A DNA stretch of 33,533 nt. Source: Salegentibacter sp. GTDB lineage: Bacteria > Bacteroidota > Bacteroidia > Flavobacteriales > Flavobacteriaceae. Positions 23,845 through 32,926 of the stretch are shown here, in pieces; the first letter of the stretch is position 1; each line of letters begins with the position of its first letter. The stretch is taken from contig JAGXIG010000101.1 in the NCBI GenBank assembly GCA_024635815.1, positions 1 through 33,533 on the forward strand, written 5' to 3'. The translations under genes and the position numbers were made by a program. The notes beneath the pieces were generated by a model. It was given only the letters and a program-made list of their open reading frames with translations, searched no databases and was not told the DNA's origin.

Positions 23845-23852
23845 CAAATATA
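23845..23852 (-). promoter_or_regulatory. -7 promoter element of the PIG-L operon
   Basis: CAAATATA on the plus strand reads TATATTTG, an exact TAnnTTTG element. It overlaps the rejected start at 23847 and lies 28 bp before the chosen ATG. Confidence 0.6.
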
Positions 23853-23893
23853 AAAACTTTAGTCGCCTGAATATAGTAAATTAATTACTTTTA

Positions 23894-23906
23894 CTCGATA
23901 ATCGAG
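23894..23906. repeat. Dispersed palindrome with core CTCGATAATCGAG, copy 2
   Basis: Reverse-complement copy of the 13-bp core at 12528-12540, including the flanking TTTTA and ATTTAAA sides. It lies between the MscS-like gene and the PIG-L promoter. Close by, GGGGGGCTGTCTCGAAATT (23941-23959) resembles the ends of insertion elements, but no element is attached. Confidence 0.6.
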
Positions 23907-24009
23907 ATTTAAATGCTCAGAGGTCTGCCCGAATCATTCAGGGGGGCTGTCTCGAAATTAAAAAAATTTACTGTTAATACCTCGTAGGCCTGCTCCAGGG
24001 TAATTACAC

Positions 24010-24549
24010 TTAAAGACTGCTTTTATCCTCGTCAAGGTAAACATCTTTTGCAACAAGGGAAACCGCTTTTTGTAAGATAAGGTTATTAGGATATGTTATT
24101 AGTTCTCCTTCTAAAGTTCTGAGATGAAGATGAAAAGCCTTTATATCTTCAATAATAGCTTCAATAGGAATATCCTTGTCGTGGATCTTTATTTTGTCAC
24201 CAATTTTATATGGAAATGAAAAGAAAAGAATTACTCCGGAAGTAATATTGCTAAGAATAGACCATACAGCAAAAAGCGCAACCCCTATAACCGCGAAAAC
24301 CGATGAAAATATAAGGGAAAGTTCGGTTACTCCTATTCCCCACGCAATAGCTAAAAGGAAAACAGCAATAAAAAGAATAAGAAGATTGATGTACTGAAAC
24401 ATCAGCCTGGTCCTGGTAAAGTTAATTTCACTACGTTTACCAACCCTGTGCGCTGCTTTCTTTAATAACAACTGAACAATTAATAATACAAAAACCGTAA
24501 CTATCGTGTAGGTGATTTCAGTTCTATATTCTGTAAAAACTTCATACAT
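24010..24549 (-). CDS. Short MscS-like mechanosensitive channel protein
   Basis: 179 aa. Three hydrophobic segments (about 15-33, 52-72, 78-110) are followed by the MscS beta domain with SFPYKIGDKIKIHDKDIPIEAIIEDIKAFH and TYPNNLIL. The pore-lining helix region (VFAVIGVALFAVWSILSNITSGVILFF) keeps the Gly/Ala-rich packing. Compared with E. coli MscS (286 aa) it lacks most of the C-terminal alpha/beta cage, ending soon after the beta domain. Such minimal channels occur in Bacteroidetes. It probably opens under membrane tension to release osmolytes; gating without the cage may differ. It stands apart from its neighbours by about 150 bp on either side. Confidence 0.8.
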   Translation of the reverse strand: MYEVFTEYRTEITYTIVTVFVLLIVQLLLKKAAHRVGKRSEINFTRTRLMFQYINLLILFIAVFLLAIAWGIGVTELSLIFSSVFAVIGVALFAVWSILSNITSGVILFFSFPYKIGDKIKIHDKDIPIEAIIEDIKAFHLHLRTLEGELITYPNNLILQKAVSLVAKDVYLDEDKSSL

Positions 24550-24700
24550 ATTTGTCCAGTATTTTTGTATAAAGGTAATTTTTAAATAGCGTTTTTTAAA
24601 TAAAAAATTTCAACTTATTCGATACTTTTATTTTAAAAAGATAATTAATCTTACGCTTTATTTTTTGTAATTTATAATGCTTTAAAGCAAATAATTAGAT

Positions 24701-25291
24701 TCAAATTGAAGCGAAATCAATTAGTTCCTGATAGACCAAATGGGTGGGAAGACCAACCACATTAAAATAACTTCCTTCTAAATAGGTGATCCCTATAAGA
24801 CCAATCCATTCCTGAATGGCATAACCTCCGGCCTTGTCAAATGGTTTAAAGTTATCTACATAATAATCGATCTCTCCGGAAGTAAGTTCTTTAAAAGTTA
24901 CCTTGGTCTCACAGTTTACCGTTGACTGATGATTTTGAGTAGTAAAACAAACCGAAGTAAAAACACTATGGGTTTTGCCAGAAAGTGATTTTAGCATTTC
25001 TTTGGCTTCAGCCGCCGTTTCAGGTTTGCCCATAGCTTTTTCTGCATTATAAACTATGGTATCGCTGGTAATTAAAATTTGATCCTGCTTTAATTCTTTC
25101 TGAAAAGCTTCGGCTTTTAATTGTGCCAGAAAATCGGTTATTTCTTCTTTTTTCAGGTAATCCGGGCAAACTTCCTTAACCGGTCTAACATCGGTTTTAA
25201 AAGGTATATCCAGGTCTTTAAAAAATTGATGACGTCTGGGTGAGCCGGAAGCAAGAATAATTTCTTTGTTTTTCAAGAGGTCTTTCAGCAT
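24701..25291 (-). CDS. maf: Maf family nucleotide pyrophosphatase
   Basis: 196 aa. LASGSPRRHQFF (13-24) is the nucleotide-binding signature of Maf proteins and TSDTIV (75-80, Asp77) holds the catalytic Asp. The KPFDKAGGYAIQEW segment is also typical. Maf proteins hydrolyse non-canonical or modified nucleoside triphosphates (dTTP, UTP or modified pyrimidines) to the monophosphate and are tied to septum control in Bacillus. It follows the UbiA gene by 65 bp in a conserved run of small housekeeping genes. Confidence 0.9.
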   Translation of the reverse strand: MLKDLLKNKEIILASGSPRRHQFFKDLDIPFKTDVRPVKEVCPDYLKKEEITDFLAQLKAEAFQKELKQDQILITSDTIVYNAEKAMGKPETAAEAKEMLKSLSGKTHSVFTSVCFTTQNHQSTVNCETKVTFKELTSGEIDYYVDNFKPFDKAGGYAIQEWIGLIGITYLEGSYFNVVGLPTHLVYQELIDFASI

Positions 25292-25356
25292 AACTATGTT
25301 TTTAAGCTTTTTCTAGCTATTAGTTGAAATTATGTATCGAATTTCACTATTTTAAT

Positions 25357-26271
25357 TTAAGTGAGCAGAAACTGATAAAATCCGATAGAGATGAGTCCGA
25401 AAAATAAAATAATCTTCAGCAATAAACTCAAGTGCGAATAGTCTTTTTTCTTTTTTGCTTCCCAAATACGGACTTGAAAATAGAGCAGGGGAGCCAGGAT
25501 AAACAGAAGCGTGTAAATTACCAGAAAAGTATTCTCAAACAGATAATTGTAGCTATAATAGACTATCGCAGCTACCGGTAGTATGCCAATTGCAAAAATG
25601 ATTTTATTGGTGCGGCTATGACCAAGAATAATGGGTAGCGTTTGTATTCCGGCGTTGTAATCTCCTTTTACATCTTCCTGATCTTTCACCATTTCCCGTA
25701 ATAAATTCACCAAAAAGGCGAAAATCGCATAATCAAGTAAAATTGAAAATAATAGCGACTGAATTTGCTTATTTTGAGTATTAATTGCCGGAAAAAGATC
25801 GAAAATTGAAGGTAAGAGCACCACAAAAGCCACAAGCAAACTGATTAAAATATTCCCGAGAAAAGGAACTTGCTTTAAGTAACTGGCATACAAATACAAT
25901 AATGCCGAAGAAAAAATAAAAATCGCAACAAAACCCGGTTTGCCGAGTAAATTGGCCAAATAAAAACCAATTCCTACTCCAATAACATTAAGGATGATAA
26001 ATAAATTGTTCGCTTTTTTCTCTGAAATTTTGTTTCCAATAATCAGCTTTTTAGGCTTATTTATTTTATCGGCCTGTACGTCATAAATATCATTAATCAC
26101 ATAACCCGAAGCGGCAATACAAAGCGTGGCGAGGATAAGCAAATCATAGCCAAAAGTACTGAGCGTAATAGCAGCACCAAATTCCTCAAAAAATGAAAAT
26201 TTAATCAGAATTAAGGTGAGCGCAATAAAAATAAGGTTGAGCCACCTTATTAGTTTTAGGTATGCTATCAT
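25357..26271 (-). CDS. UbiA family prenyltransferase (geranylgeranylglycerol-phosphate type)
   Basis: 304 aa, about nine membrane helices. NDIYDVQADKINKPKK (60-75; Asp61, Asp64, Asp68) is the first Asp-rich, diphosphate-binding motif of UbiA enzymes. The second is DQEDVKGDY at about residue 197. Its place beside KdsC- and Maf-type genes matches proteins annotated in flavobacteria as geranylgeranylglycerol-phosphate geranylgeranyltransferase-like. An alternative is a step in menaquinone or another prenyl-lipid pathway. The gene begins 8 bp after the SMR exporter gene. The family is certain; the acceptor is not. Confidence 0.85.
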   Translation of the reverse strand: MIAYLKLIRWLNLIFIALTLILIKFSFFEEFGAAITLSTFGYDLLILATLCIAASGYVINDIYDVQADKINKPKKLIIGNKISEKKANNLFIILNVIGVGIGFYLANLLGKPGFVAIFIFSSALLYLYASYLKQVPFLGNILISLLVAFVVLLPSIFDLFPAINTQNKQIQSLLFSILLDYAIFAFLVNLLREMVKDQEDVKGDYNAGIQTLPIILGHSRTNKIIFAIGILPVAAIVYYSYNYLFENTFLVIYTLLFILAPLLYFQVRIWEAKKKKDYSHLSLLLKIILFFGLISIGFYQFLLT

Positions 26272-26279
26272 ATTTATAA

Positions 26280-26606
26280 TTATTCAGAAACAAATTTTAA
26301 TCCTATAATGGAAATAATTAAGGTGCTTAAAAAAAAGATACGCCAGAAGTGGGCCGGTTCCTTAAATACAAAAATTCCCAATAATACAGTGCCTACAGCA
26401 CCAATTCCCGTCCAAACCGCATAAGCCGTACCAATTGGTAGTGTTTGGGTGGCTTTGTAAAGCAAGAGCATACTTATAGTGAGAGAAAGTAAGAAACTAA
26501 CAAACCAAAGGTTGGAACTGCTGCCGGAAGTCACTTTCATTTTCCCCAAACAAAAGGCGAATGCGACTTCAAAAAGTCCGGCCAGAATAAGTATGATCCA
26601 GTTCAT
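26280..26606 (-). CDS. Small multidrug resistance family exporter (SugE/Gdx-like)
   Basis: 108 aa with four membrane helices. Glu13 in helix 1 (LILAGLFEVAFAF) is the essential proton and substrate-coupling residue of SMR proteins. The run GTAYAVWTGIGAVGTVLLGI in helix 3 is closer to the SugE/Gdx branch (guanidinium exporters) than to EmrE. One gene in this place suggests a homodimer of dual topology. The start codon directly follows the stop of the KdsC-like gene (TAAATG) and UbiA starts 8 bp later, so it sits inside the operon without its own promoter. Confidence 0.85.
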   Translation of the reverse strand: MNWIILILAGLFEVAFAFCLGKMKVTSGSSSNLWFVSFLLSLTISMLLLYKATQTLPIGTAYAVWTGIGAVGTVLLGIFVFKEPAHFWRIFFLSTLIISIIGLKFVSE

Positions 26607-27119
26607 TTAGTCTTTATCGATCCATTTCCCCTGTACTTTCATCACTTGCTCAATCACGTCGCGAACACAGCCTTTACCGCCTTTTTTATGCGAAACATAC
26701 TTTGAGATCTCTTTTATTTCGGCTACAGCATCTTGGGGGCAGCAGGGCAAACCAACGAGTTTCATTGGGTAATAATCGGGAATATCATCTCCCATATAGA
26801 GAACGTCCTCGGCATTGATTTCATAGATGTCGAAGAATTCATCCATTTGCTCCACTTTATCGTGAATGCCAAGATAAATATCGGTAATCCCCAGGTCTCT
26901 TAGTCTTTTACGAACGCCTTCATTTTTCCCTCCGGAAATAATACATACCGTATAACCGGCATTTTTAGCCGCTTTTAGCGCATAACCATCTTTGATGTTC
27001 ATAGTGCGAAGTAATTCCCCTTCGCTGCTAATTTGTATACTACCATCGGTCAAAACGCCGTCTACATCAAATACAAAAGTGTTGATCTGGTTTAGGTACT
27101 CTTTATAATTTTTTTCCAT
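26607..27119 (-). CDS. kdsC: KdsC-like HAD phosphatase (KDO-8-phosphate phosphatase)
   Basis: 170 aa. FDVDGVLTDGS (17-27; nucleophile Asp18, acid/base Asp20) is the HAD motif I. ISGG (about residues 58-61) is motif II, and GDDIPDYYPM is motif III/IV. The absence of a cap domain and the length fit KdsC, which removes phosphate from KDO-8-phosphate for lipopolysaccharide. It overlaps the DUF2520 gene by 17 bp and touches the SMR gene, so it lies in the middle of a compact operon. Confidence 0.88.
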   Translation of the reverse strand: MEKNYKEYLNQINTFVFDVDGVLTDGSIQISSEGELLRTMNIKDGYALKAAKNAGYTVCIISGGKNEGVRKRLRDLGITDIYLGIHDKVEQMDEFFDIYEINAEDVLYMGDDIPDYYPMKLVGLPCCPQDAVAEIKEISKYVSHKKGGKGCVRDVIEQVMKVQGKWIDKD

Positions 27120-27864
27120 GGAAATCCTGAATAGATTGGGTTATAAGGCTGTAAATATCTTTATGGTTTGTTGATAAAAGTGCTAAATGAGCTTCAATTG
27201 TTTGTTGGTCATTTCTCAAAGCCGGGCCGGTTTGTGCATCCTGTGGCGATAAACTTTTAATTTTTGAAGCCGTTTCTTTTATAAGTGGCTTTAAAATGCT
27301 GAAATCTACCCGGTGCTTTTCACAAATTTCGGCTCCAATAGTATATAAATGGTTACTGAAATTATTTACAAAAACCGCCGCCAGGTGTAAAGCTTTGCGT
27401 TGTTCAGAATTAATCACGCGAACATCTTTTGTAATTTCTGAAGCCAGATTTTTTATTTTTTCTAGATTTTCAGCTGAATTTGCTTCAATACAAACAGGTA
27501 TTTCAGCAAATTCTACCCTTTTATTCTTAGAAAAAGTCTGCAGCGGATAAAACACTCCGAAATTGTTTACAATGTTCAGCGCATTCAAACTAACCGCGCC
27601 CGATGTATGTAATACTATTCCCTTGTAACTTTTTAGTTTTTCAGAAATCTTAGAAATAAAATCATCTTTTAAGGAAAGGATATAAAAATCGGCTGGTTTT
27701 AAATCCTTGATATTGATTGTGGTATCGGTGAGATTTGAAAAATGTTTCAAGCTTTCTTCCCGATGATTATATACCTGAATTACCCTGGTATTTTCCGCTT
27801 CAGAAAAAGCTCTGAATAAATGGAAAGCCACATTCCCGGCACCTAAAATTACCACTTCTCTCAT
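27103..27864 (-). CDS. DUF2520 Rossmann-like protein
   Basis: 253 aa. VVILGAGNVAFHLFRAF (4-20) is a dinucleotide-binding Rossmann motif of the F420-dependent oxidoreductase or pyrroline-5-carboxylate reductase type. The C-terminal helical DUF2520 domain (about 125-250) contains RKALHLAAVFVNNFSNHLYT and the LSPQDAQTGPALRNDQQTI block. The DUF2520 family is widespread in Bacteroidetes, often beside the HAD phosphatase and Maf genes as here, but has no assigned reaction. First gene of the operon, reading away from ResB-CcsA across a 123-bp divergent space. Confidence 0.85.
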   Translation of the reverse strand: MREVVILGAGNVAFHLFRAFSEAENTRVIQVYNHREESLKHFSNLTDTTINIKDLKPADFYILSLKDDFISKISEKLKSYKGIVLHTSGAVSLNALNIVNNFGVFYPLQTFSKNKRVEFAEIPVCIEANSAENLEKIKNLASEITKDVRVINSEQRKALHLAAVFVNNFSNHLYTIGAEICEKHRVDFSILKPLIKETASKIKSLSPQDAQTGPALRNDQQTIEAHLALLSTNHKDIYSLITQSIQDFHGKKL

Positions 27865-27957
27865 TCGGCTAAATTATTAAAAATAATCTGGCAATAAAAT
27901 TAACATTCGTGTAGGAGATTGTCTTTGTTTTTAGCCTACCAAACCGTTAAAATTCCT

Positions 27958-27965
27958 TAAATTTG
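27958..27965 (+). promoter_or_regulatory. -7 promoter element of the ResB-CcsA gene
   Basis: TAAATTTG is an exact TAnnTTTG element, 22 bp before the ATG at 27988. Confidence 0.55.
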
Positions 27966-27987
27966 CGGCCGTAAAAAGAGTTACTTC

Positions 27988-30900
27988 ATGCAGAATAAAA
28001 TAGCCTCTGTCATATTTTCTACACGTATAATGGCAGTCTTATTTGTGGTCTTCGCAGTGGCCATGGCCTTCGGAACATTTATTGAAAGTTGGTATAGTAT
28101 AGAAACCGCAAGAGTGTTAATTTATAATACCTGGTGGTTTGAAGGCATTATGGTATTTTTTGTGATTAATTTCGCCGGAAATATTAAACGCTATAATCTT
28201 CATAAACGCGAAAAATGGTCTTCGCTTTTAATACATTTATCGTTTTTACTAATTTTAGTGGGCGCTTTTATAACCCGTTATATTAGTTATGAAGGCGTGA
28301 TGCCCATTAAGGAAGGTGAAACTACCAATATCATGCTTTCAGAAAAGACCTATTTCACCGCATTTATAGACGGGGAAATTGACGGGGAACCTCGCCGAAG
28401 GGTATTGGAAGAACCGGTACTTTTTGCTCCGGAAACTGAAAATGATTACGTACTGAATACGGATTATAACGGGCAGCCGGTTACGATTGAAGCTACCAAC
28501 TTTATTTATGGTGCTAAAGAAGAATTAGTACCTGCTGAAGATGGAGAAAATCATCTTAAACTCGTAGAAGCCGGAGGTGGAGGGCGTCACGATCACTATT
28601 TAAAAGAAGGAGAAGTTCAAAATATTCATAATGTATTATTTGCGCTGAATGAACCTACCGAGGGTGCGATTAATATAACTTATGACGAAAATAGCGGGAA
28701 ATATACGATAAACTCTCCGTTTGAAGGCGATTATATGAGAATGGCCGATCAGGAGAAAGGAGATTTGGTAAAAGATTCTACACAAAGCCTGATGCTGCGT
28801 TCTCTCTATAATATAGGTACGATGCAATTTGTAATTCCTGAGCCTGTGGTTAAAGGAAAATACGATATTGTTAAAACAACTGAAAAAACTGATGGGCAAA
28901 GTGATGCGCTAACTGTAAAGGTTTCTTCTAAAGGAGAATCTGAAACAGTGACTATGATGGGAGGGCAGGGAATACCCAGTGAACCTCAAAAAGTGGAACT
29001 TGCCGGACTCGAATTTTATTTGAACTACGGCAGTAAAGAGATAGAATTGCCTTTTGCTATAAAACTCAACGATTTTATTGCCGATAGATATCCCGGGACG
29101 GAAAATAGTTATTCCTCTTTTAAAAGTAAGGTGGAAATCGTAGAAGAAGGAAAGGAAAACTTTCCTTACGAAATTTACATGAACCATGTATTAGATCACA
29201 AAGGCTTCAGGTTTTTTCAGGCTAGTTTTATGCCAGATGAAAGCGGAACAGTGCTTTCTGTAAATCACGATTTCTGGGGCACCTGGGTAACTTATATAGG
29301 CTACTTCCTGCTTTATTTAGGTTTGATGCTAATTTTATTTGATAAAGGCTCACGCTTTGGAAACCTCAAGGAAATGCTGGAAAAAGTAAAAGAAAAAAAG
29401 AAAAAGTTAACTACAGTACTTATTTTCTTTATGGCTGCAGGTTCTATGTTTGCCCAAACGCCTGGCGATGAGCACGAACACGCTGAATCGGCCAAAAGAG
29501 AAGTAGATTCCATTATTAAAAGCAATGCTATAAGCGAAGAACACGCAGCTAAATTTGGTCGGCTGGTAATTCAGGATGCCGGTGGAAGAATGAAACCGGC
29601 TAATACCTATTCCTCAGAATTGCTTCGGAAATTAAGTAAATCTGATTCTTATGAAGGTTTAAGTTCAGATCAGGTTTTAGTGTCTTTGACTCAAAACCCG
29701 ATGATTTGGTATAACGTGCCAATTATCCATGTTGAGAAAAAGAACGATAGTTTGCATAATCTTCTTGGTGTAGATCAAGGGGAGAAATACTTAACCCTAA
29801 GCAGTTTCTTTGACGAAACCGGGAATTATAAACTTTCACCACTATTAGAAACGGCCTATAAAGCCGCTGTTCCCAATAAATTTGAAAAAGATTTTATTGA
29901 AGTCGATAAGAAAGTAAATTTACTTTACAGAGCACTACAAGGTAAGATTTTAAGGATTTTCCCGATTCCGGAGCACGAGAATAATAAATGGGTTTCTTAT
30001 CCTGAATTAGAAGATGAAGCAGGAGCTTTTAAAGGAATGGATTCTGTGTACACCAAGCAAATTCTTCCTTTGTATATGACTTCGCTCTCCGATGCAACCG
30101 AAACCGGAGATTATACAAAAGCGAATCAGTTTTTGGAAAGCATAAAAGGATTTCAGAAGAAATTTGGTGCAGAGGTATTGCCTTCCGAAGATAGAATCAA
30201 TGCAGAGATCGCCTATAACAAATACGATATTTTCAGGAACCTTTTCTGGATGTATATGGTTGCCGGCCTTTTTATGTTAGCTATTGTTATTGCAAGAATT
30301 TTTAAAGAGAACAATTTCACTAAATGGCTGGTTAAAATTAGTTCAGGGGTTATAATATTTCTCTTTATACTGCATACCTTAGGATTAATTGCCAGGTGGT
30401 ATATCTCCGGTCACGCTCCCTGGAGTGATGCCTATGAGTCTATGATCTATGTAGCCTGGGCCACAATGTTCTTTGGGTTGGCCTTTGGTAGAAAAAGTAC
30501 TTTAACCATTGCATCCACGGCTTTTGTAACTTCAATGATTCTAATGATCGCTCACTGGAACTGGATGGATCCTGCGATCGCTAATTTACAACCCGTATTG
30601 GATTCATACTGGTTAATGATTCACGTTTCAGTAATTGTAGGAAGTTATGGTCCATTTACCCTGGGAATGATTCTGGGTGCAGTGGCATTGTTTTTAATGA
30701 TCTTTACTACAGAAAAAAACAAAAAGAAGATGGATCTCAATATAAAAGAGATCACCATTATTACCGAAATGGCCTTAACGGTTGGTTTGGTTATGCTTAC
30801 TATTGGTAACTTCCTTGGAGGTCAATGGGCCAACGAAAGCTGGGGACGTTACTGGGGTTGGGATCCCAAAGAAACCTGGGCTTTAATTAGTATTATGGTG

Positions 30901-31173
30901 TATGCGTTTGTAATACATATGCGTTTGGTTCCCGGTCTAAGAAGCAGATGGTTCTTTAACCTTATGGCTGTAGTTGCTTTTGCCAGTATTATGATGACGT
31001 ATTTTGGAGTTAACTTTTATCTGGCAGGTTTGCATTCTTATGCAAGTGGAGGTAAGGTTATTACGCCAACCTTTATCTATTATTCGGTAGCCGCGGTTGC
31101 GGTTCTTGGAGCGGTGTCTTACTGGCGATTCCAAAAATTTTATGCGAAGAAACCCAAGAAGAAGAAAATTTAG
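27988..31173 (+). CDS. Fused cytochrome c biogenesis protein (ResB-CcsA, system II)
   Basis: 1061 aa membrane protein. The N-terminal ResB/CcsB part has membrane spans near 10-28, 45-62 and 75-92, a large periplasmic domain (about 95-430) and a span near 432-452. A second periplasmic segment follows (about 490-750), beginning after a signal-like stretch KKKLTTVLIFFMAAGSMFAQ. The CcsA part (about 755-1050) has multiple spans, GHAPWSDAYESM and the haem-handling WWD motif WGRYWGWDPKETW (about 952-964). The two halves together form the haem exporter and synthetase that attach haem to apocytochrome c outside the membrane. Fusion is usual in Bacteroidetes and epsilonproteobacteria. It would mature cytochromes for respiratory sulfur oxidation. 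Confidence 0.92.
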   Translation: MQNKIASVIFSTRIMAVLFVVFAVAMAFGTFIESWYSIETARVLIYNTWWFEGIMVFFVINFAGNIKRYNLHKREKWSSLLIHLSFLLILVGAFITRYISYEGVMPIKEGETTNIMLSEKTYFTAFIDGEIDGEPRRRVLEEPVLFAPETENDYVLNTDYNGQPVTIEATNFIYGAKEELVPAEDGENHLKLVEAGGGGRHDHYLKEGEVQNIHNVLFALNEPTEGAINITYDENSGKYTINSPFEGDYMRMADQEKGDLVKDSTQSLMLRSLYNIGTMQFVIPEPVVKGKYDIVKTTEKTDGQSDALTVKVSSKGESETVTMMGGQGIPSEPQKVELAGLEFYLNYGSKEIELPFAIKLNDFIADRYPGTENSYSSFKSKVEIVEEGKENFPYEIYMNHVLDHKGFRFFQASFMPDESGTVLSVNHDFWGTWVTYIGYFLLYLGLMLILFDKGSRFGNLKEMLEKVKEKKKKLTTVLIFFMAAGSMFAQTPGDEHEHAESAKREVDSIIKSNAISEEHAAKFGRLVIQDAGGRMKPANTYSSELLRKLSKSDSYEGLSSDQVLVSLTQNPMIWYNVPIIHVEKKNDSLHNLLGVDQGEKYLTLSSFFDETGNYKLSPLLETAYKAAVPNKFEKDFIEVDKKVNLLYRALQGKILRIFPIPEHENNKWVSYPELEDEAGAFKGMDSVYTKQILPLYMTSLSDATETGDYTKANQFLESIKGFQKKFGAEVLPSEDRINAEIAYNKYDIFRNLFWMYMVAGLFMLAIVIARIFKENNFTKWLVKISSGVIIFLFILHTLGLIARWYISGHAPWSDAYESMIYVAWATMFFGLAFGRKSTLTIASTAFVTSMILMIAHWNWMDPAIANLQPVLDSYWLMIHVSVIVGSYGPFTLGMILGAVALFLMIFTTEKNKKKMDLNIKEITIITEMALTVGLVMLTIGNFLGGQWANESWGRYWGWDPKETWALISIMVYAFVIHMRLVPGLRSRWFFNLMAVVAFASIMMTYFGVNFYLAGLHSYASGGKVITPTFIYYSVAAVAVLGAVSYWRFQKFYAKKPKKKKI

Positions 31174-31194
31174 AATTAAATTGTGATGAATAAG

Positions 31195-31326
31195 AAAAGG
31201 GCTGTTTGAAAATATCTCGTTTTCGTCAAGCTGAACCTGGTTTCAGCTTCTAATTGTTTGCTTAACAATTTAGATCCTGAAACAAGTTCAGGATGACGAT
31301 TTCAAAACTTCTCAAATAGCCCTTTT
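31195..31326. repeat. REP-like element nested in a bidirectional terminator hairpin
   Basis: Outer arms AAAAGGGCTGTTTGA (31195-31209) and TCAAATAGCCCTTTT (31312-31326) pair over 15 bp with one G-T. Inside them is a second inverted repeat about 30 bp long: 31224-31253 starts CGTCAAGCTGAAC, and 31269-31298 ends GTTCAGGATGACG. It fills the space between convergent ResB-CcsA and fumC and probably ends both transcripts. Confidence 0.75.
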
Positions 31327-31347
31327 TAATTCTTAGAAATATTAAAA

Positions 31348-32745
31348 CTACTTAATATTCCCCACCATATCTTTAGGTTGTACCCACTCATCAAATTGTT
31401 CTTCAGTAAGGTGGCCTAATTCAACCGCAGCTTCTTTAAGGGTAGTGCCGTCTTCGTGAGCTTTGTTTGCAATTTCAGCAGCTTTGTAATAACCAATCTT
31501 AGTATTTAAAGCGGTAACCAGCATTAAAGAATTATTTAAATGTTCTTTAATTCTTGGGGTATTTGCTTCAATTCCACGTGCGCAGTTTACATCAAAAGAT
31601 ACACAGGCATCTCCAATAAGTTCTGCACTTTGCAATAAGTTGGCTGCCATTACCGGCTTAAATACATTCAATTCAAACTGGCCCTGCATTCCACCAACGC
31701 TAATTGCCACATCGTTACCCATCACCTGAGCGCAAACCATAGTTAAAGCTTCACATTGGGTAGGATTCACTTTTCCGGGCATAATGGAAGATCCAGGTTC
31801 GTTTGCCGGAATATTGATTTCTCCAATTCCACTTCTTGGTCCTGAAGAAAGCATTCTAATATCATTTCCTATTTTATTAAGGGAAACGGCTAATTGCTTT
31901 AGGGCGCCGTGAGTTTCAACAAAAGCATCGTGAGCGGCAAGGGCTTCAAATTTATTTCCTGCGGAAACAAATGGCAATTCAGTAAATTTTGCGATAAATT
32001 CAGAAACTCTTTTCGAATAACCTTTGGGCGTATTTAAGCCGGTTCCTACTGCAGTTCCACCAAGCGCTAATTCTGCTAAATGCGGAAGTGTGTTTTCGAG
32101 AGCAATAATTCCGTGATCTAGTTGAGAAACATAACCACTAAATTCCTGCCCAAGGGTTAGGGGAGTGGCATCCATAAAATGCGTACGCCCAATTTTTACC
32201 ACTTCTTTAAATTCTTCAGACTTCCTTTTTAAAGTATCACGAAGTTGTCTTACCCCAGGAAGCGTAACTTTTATGATTTTTTGATATGCCGCGATATGCA
32301 TTCCGGTCGGAAAAGTATCATTTGATGATTGCGATTTGTTTACATCATCATTAGCCTGAAGTGTTTTATCGCCTTCACCTAAGGTTTTACCTGCAAGTTG
32401 ATGTGCACGATTTGCAATAACTTCGTTTACATTCATATTGCTTTGGGTACCGCTTCCGGTTTGCCAAATTACTAATGGAAATTGGTCGTCGTGTTTGCCT
32501 TCAAGAATTTCATCACAAACCTGGGCGATATAATCTCTTTTATCTACTGGTAAAACGCCTAACTCACAATTAGTATAAGCCGCAGCCTTTTTAAGGTAAG
32601 CGAATCCATAAACTATTTCCAGAGGCATACTGCCGGCAGAACCAATTTTAAAGTTATTTCTGGAACGTTCGGTTTGAGCACCCCAGAGTTTATCGGCCGG
32701 GACCTTTACATCTCCAATTGTATCTTTTTCTATTCTATAATCCAT
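31348..32745 (-). CDS. fumC: Class II fumarate hydratase
   Basis: 465 aa from the ATG at 32745 ([16 protein letters not shown]). An upstream start at 32769 falls in the -7 element and is rejected. The enzyme interconverts fumarate and malate in the citric acid cycle. Key parts: [14 protein letters not shown] (about 96-109), NDTFPTGMH, the [20 protein letters not shown] block (about 186-205), and the superfamily signature [11 protein letters not shown] (318-328). Length and motifs match iron-free, homotetrameric FumC. Monocistronic. Confidence 0.95.
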   Translation of the reverse strand: MDYRIEKDTIGDVKVPADKLWGAQTERSRNNFKIGSAGSMPLEIVYGFAYLKKAAAYTNCELGVLPVDKRDYIAQVCDEILEGKHDDQFPLVIWQTGSGTQSNMNVNEVIANRAHQLAGKTLGEGDKTLQANDDVNKSQSSNDTFPTGMHIAAYQKIIKVTLPGVRQLRDTLKRKSEEFKEVVKIGRTHFMDATPLTLGQEFSGYVSQLDHGIIALENTLPHLAELALGGTAVGTGLNTPKGYSKRVSEFIAKFTELPFVSAGNKFEALAAHDAFVETHGALKQLAVSLNKIGNDIRMLSSGPRSGIGEINIPANEPGSSIMPGKVNPTQCEALTMVCAQVMGNDVAISVGGMQGQFELNVFKPVMAANLLQSAELIGDACVSFDVNCARGIEANTPRIKEHLNNSLMLVTALNTKIGYYKAAEIANKAHEDGTTLKEAAVELGHLTEEQFDEWVQPKDMVGNIK

Positions 32746-32768
32746 AAAGTTTATTATTAGTTGTGACA

Positions 32769-32776
32769 CAAATTTA
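32769..32776 (-). promoter_or_regulatory. -7 promoter element of fumC
   Basis: CAAATTTA on the plus strand reads TAAATTTG, an exact TAnnTTTG element, 23 bp from the chosen ATG and overlapping the rejected upstream start. Confidence 0.6.
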
Positions 32777-32870
32777 CAAGTTAACGGCTTTTTAAAAGTA
32801 TAAATACGAAGAATTTAGCCTATAATTTTTCTGATTTTAGTCACAGAGTTGTGATTTTCTTAATATTTAA

Positions 32871-32902
32871 TTGTGATAAGCCGTCAAAGCTTAGTATCTT
32901 TG
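32871..32902 (+). promoter_or_regulatory. Promoter of the 58-aa membrane protein gene
   Basis: TTG (32871-32873), a 21-bp spacer and TATCTTTG (32895-32902) fit the Bacteroidetes pattern of a TTTG-like -33 and TAnnTTTG -7 element. A GTG at 32873 lies inside this promoter, so translation starts at 32927. Confidence 0.6.
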
Positions 32903-32926
32903 ACCAGATCAAAAAATTTTGATATT

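Noticed and set aside
23818..23847. Longer PIG-L start at 23847
   Set aside because: It lies in the -7 element 23845-23852; the signal peptide begins at 23817.
23941..23959. Insertion sequence end (GGGGGGCTGTCTCGAAATT)
   Set aside because: Looks like an IS end, but no partner repeat or transposase remnant was seen on either side.
27988..31173. ResB-CcsA fusion as a novelty
   Set aside because: Fused system II proteins are well known in Bacteroidetes and epsilonproteobacteria.
32746..32769. Longer fumC start at 32769
   Set aside because: It overlaps the TAAATTTG -7 element at 32769-32776, so it would lie upstream of the transcript start.
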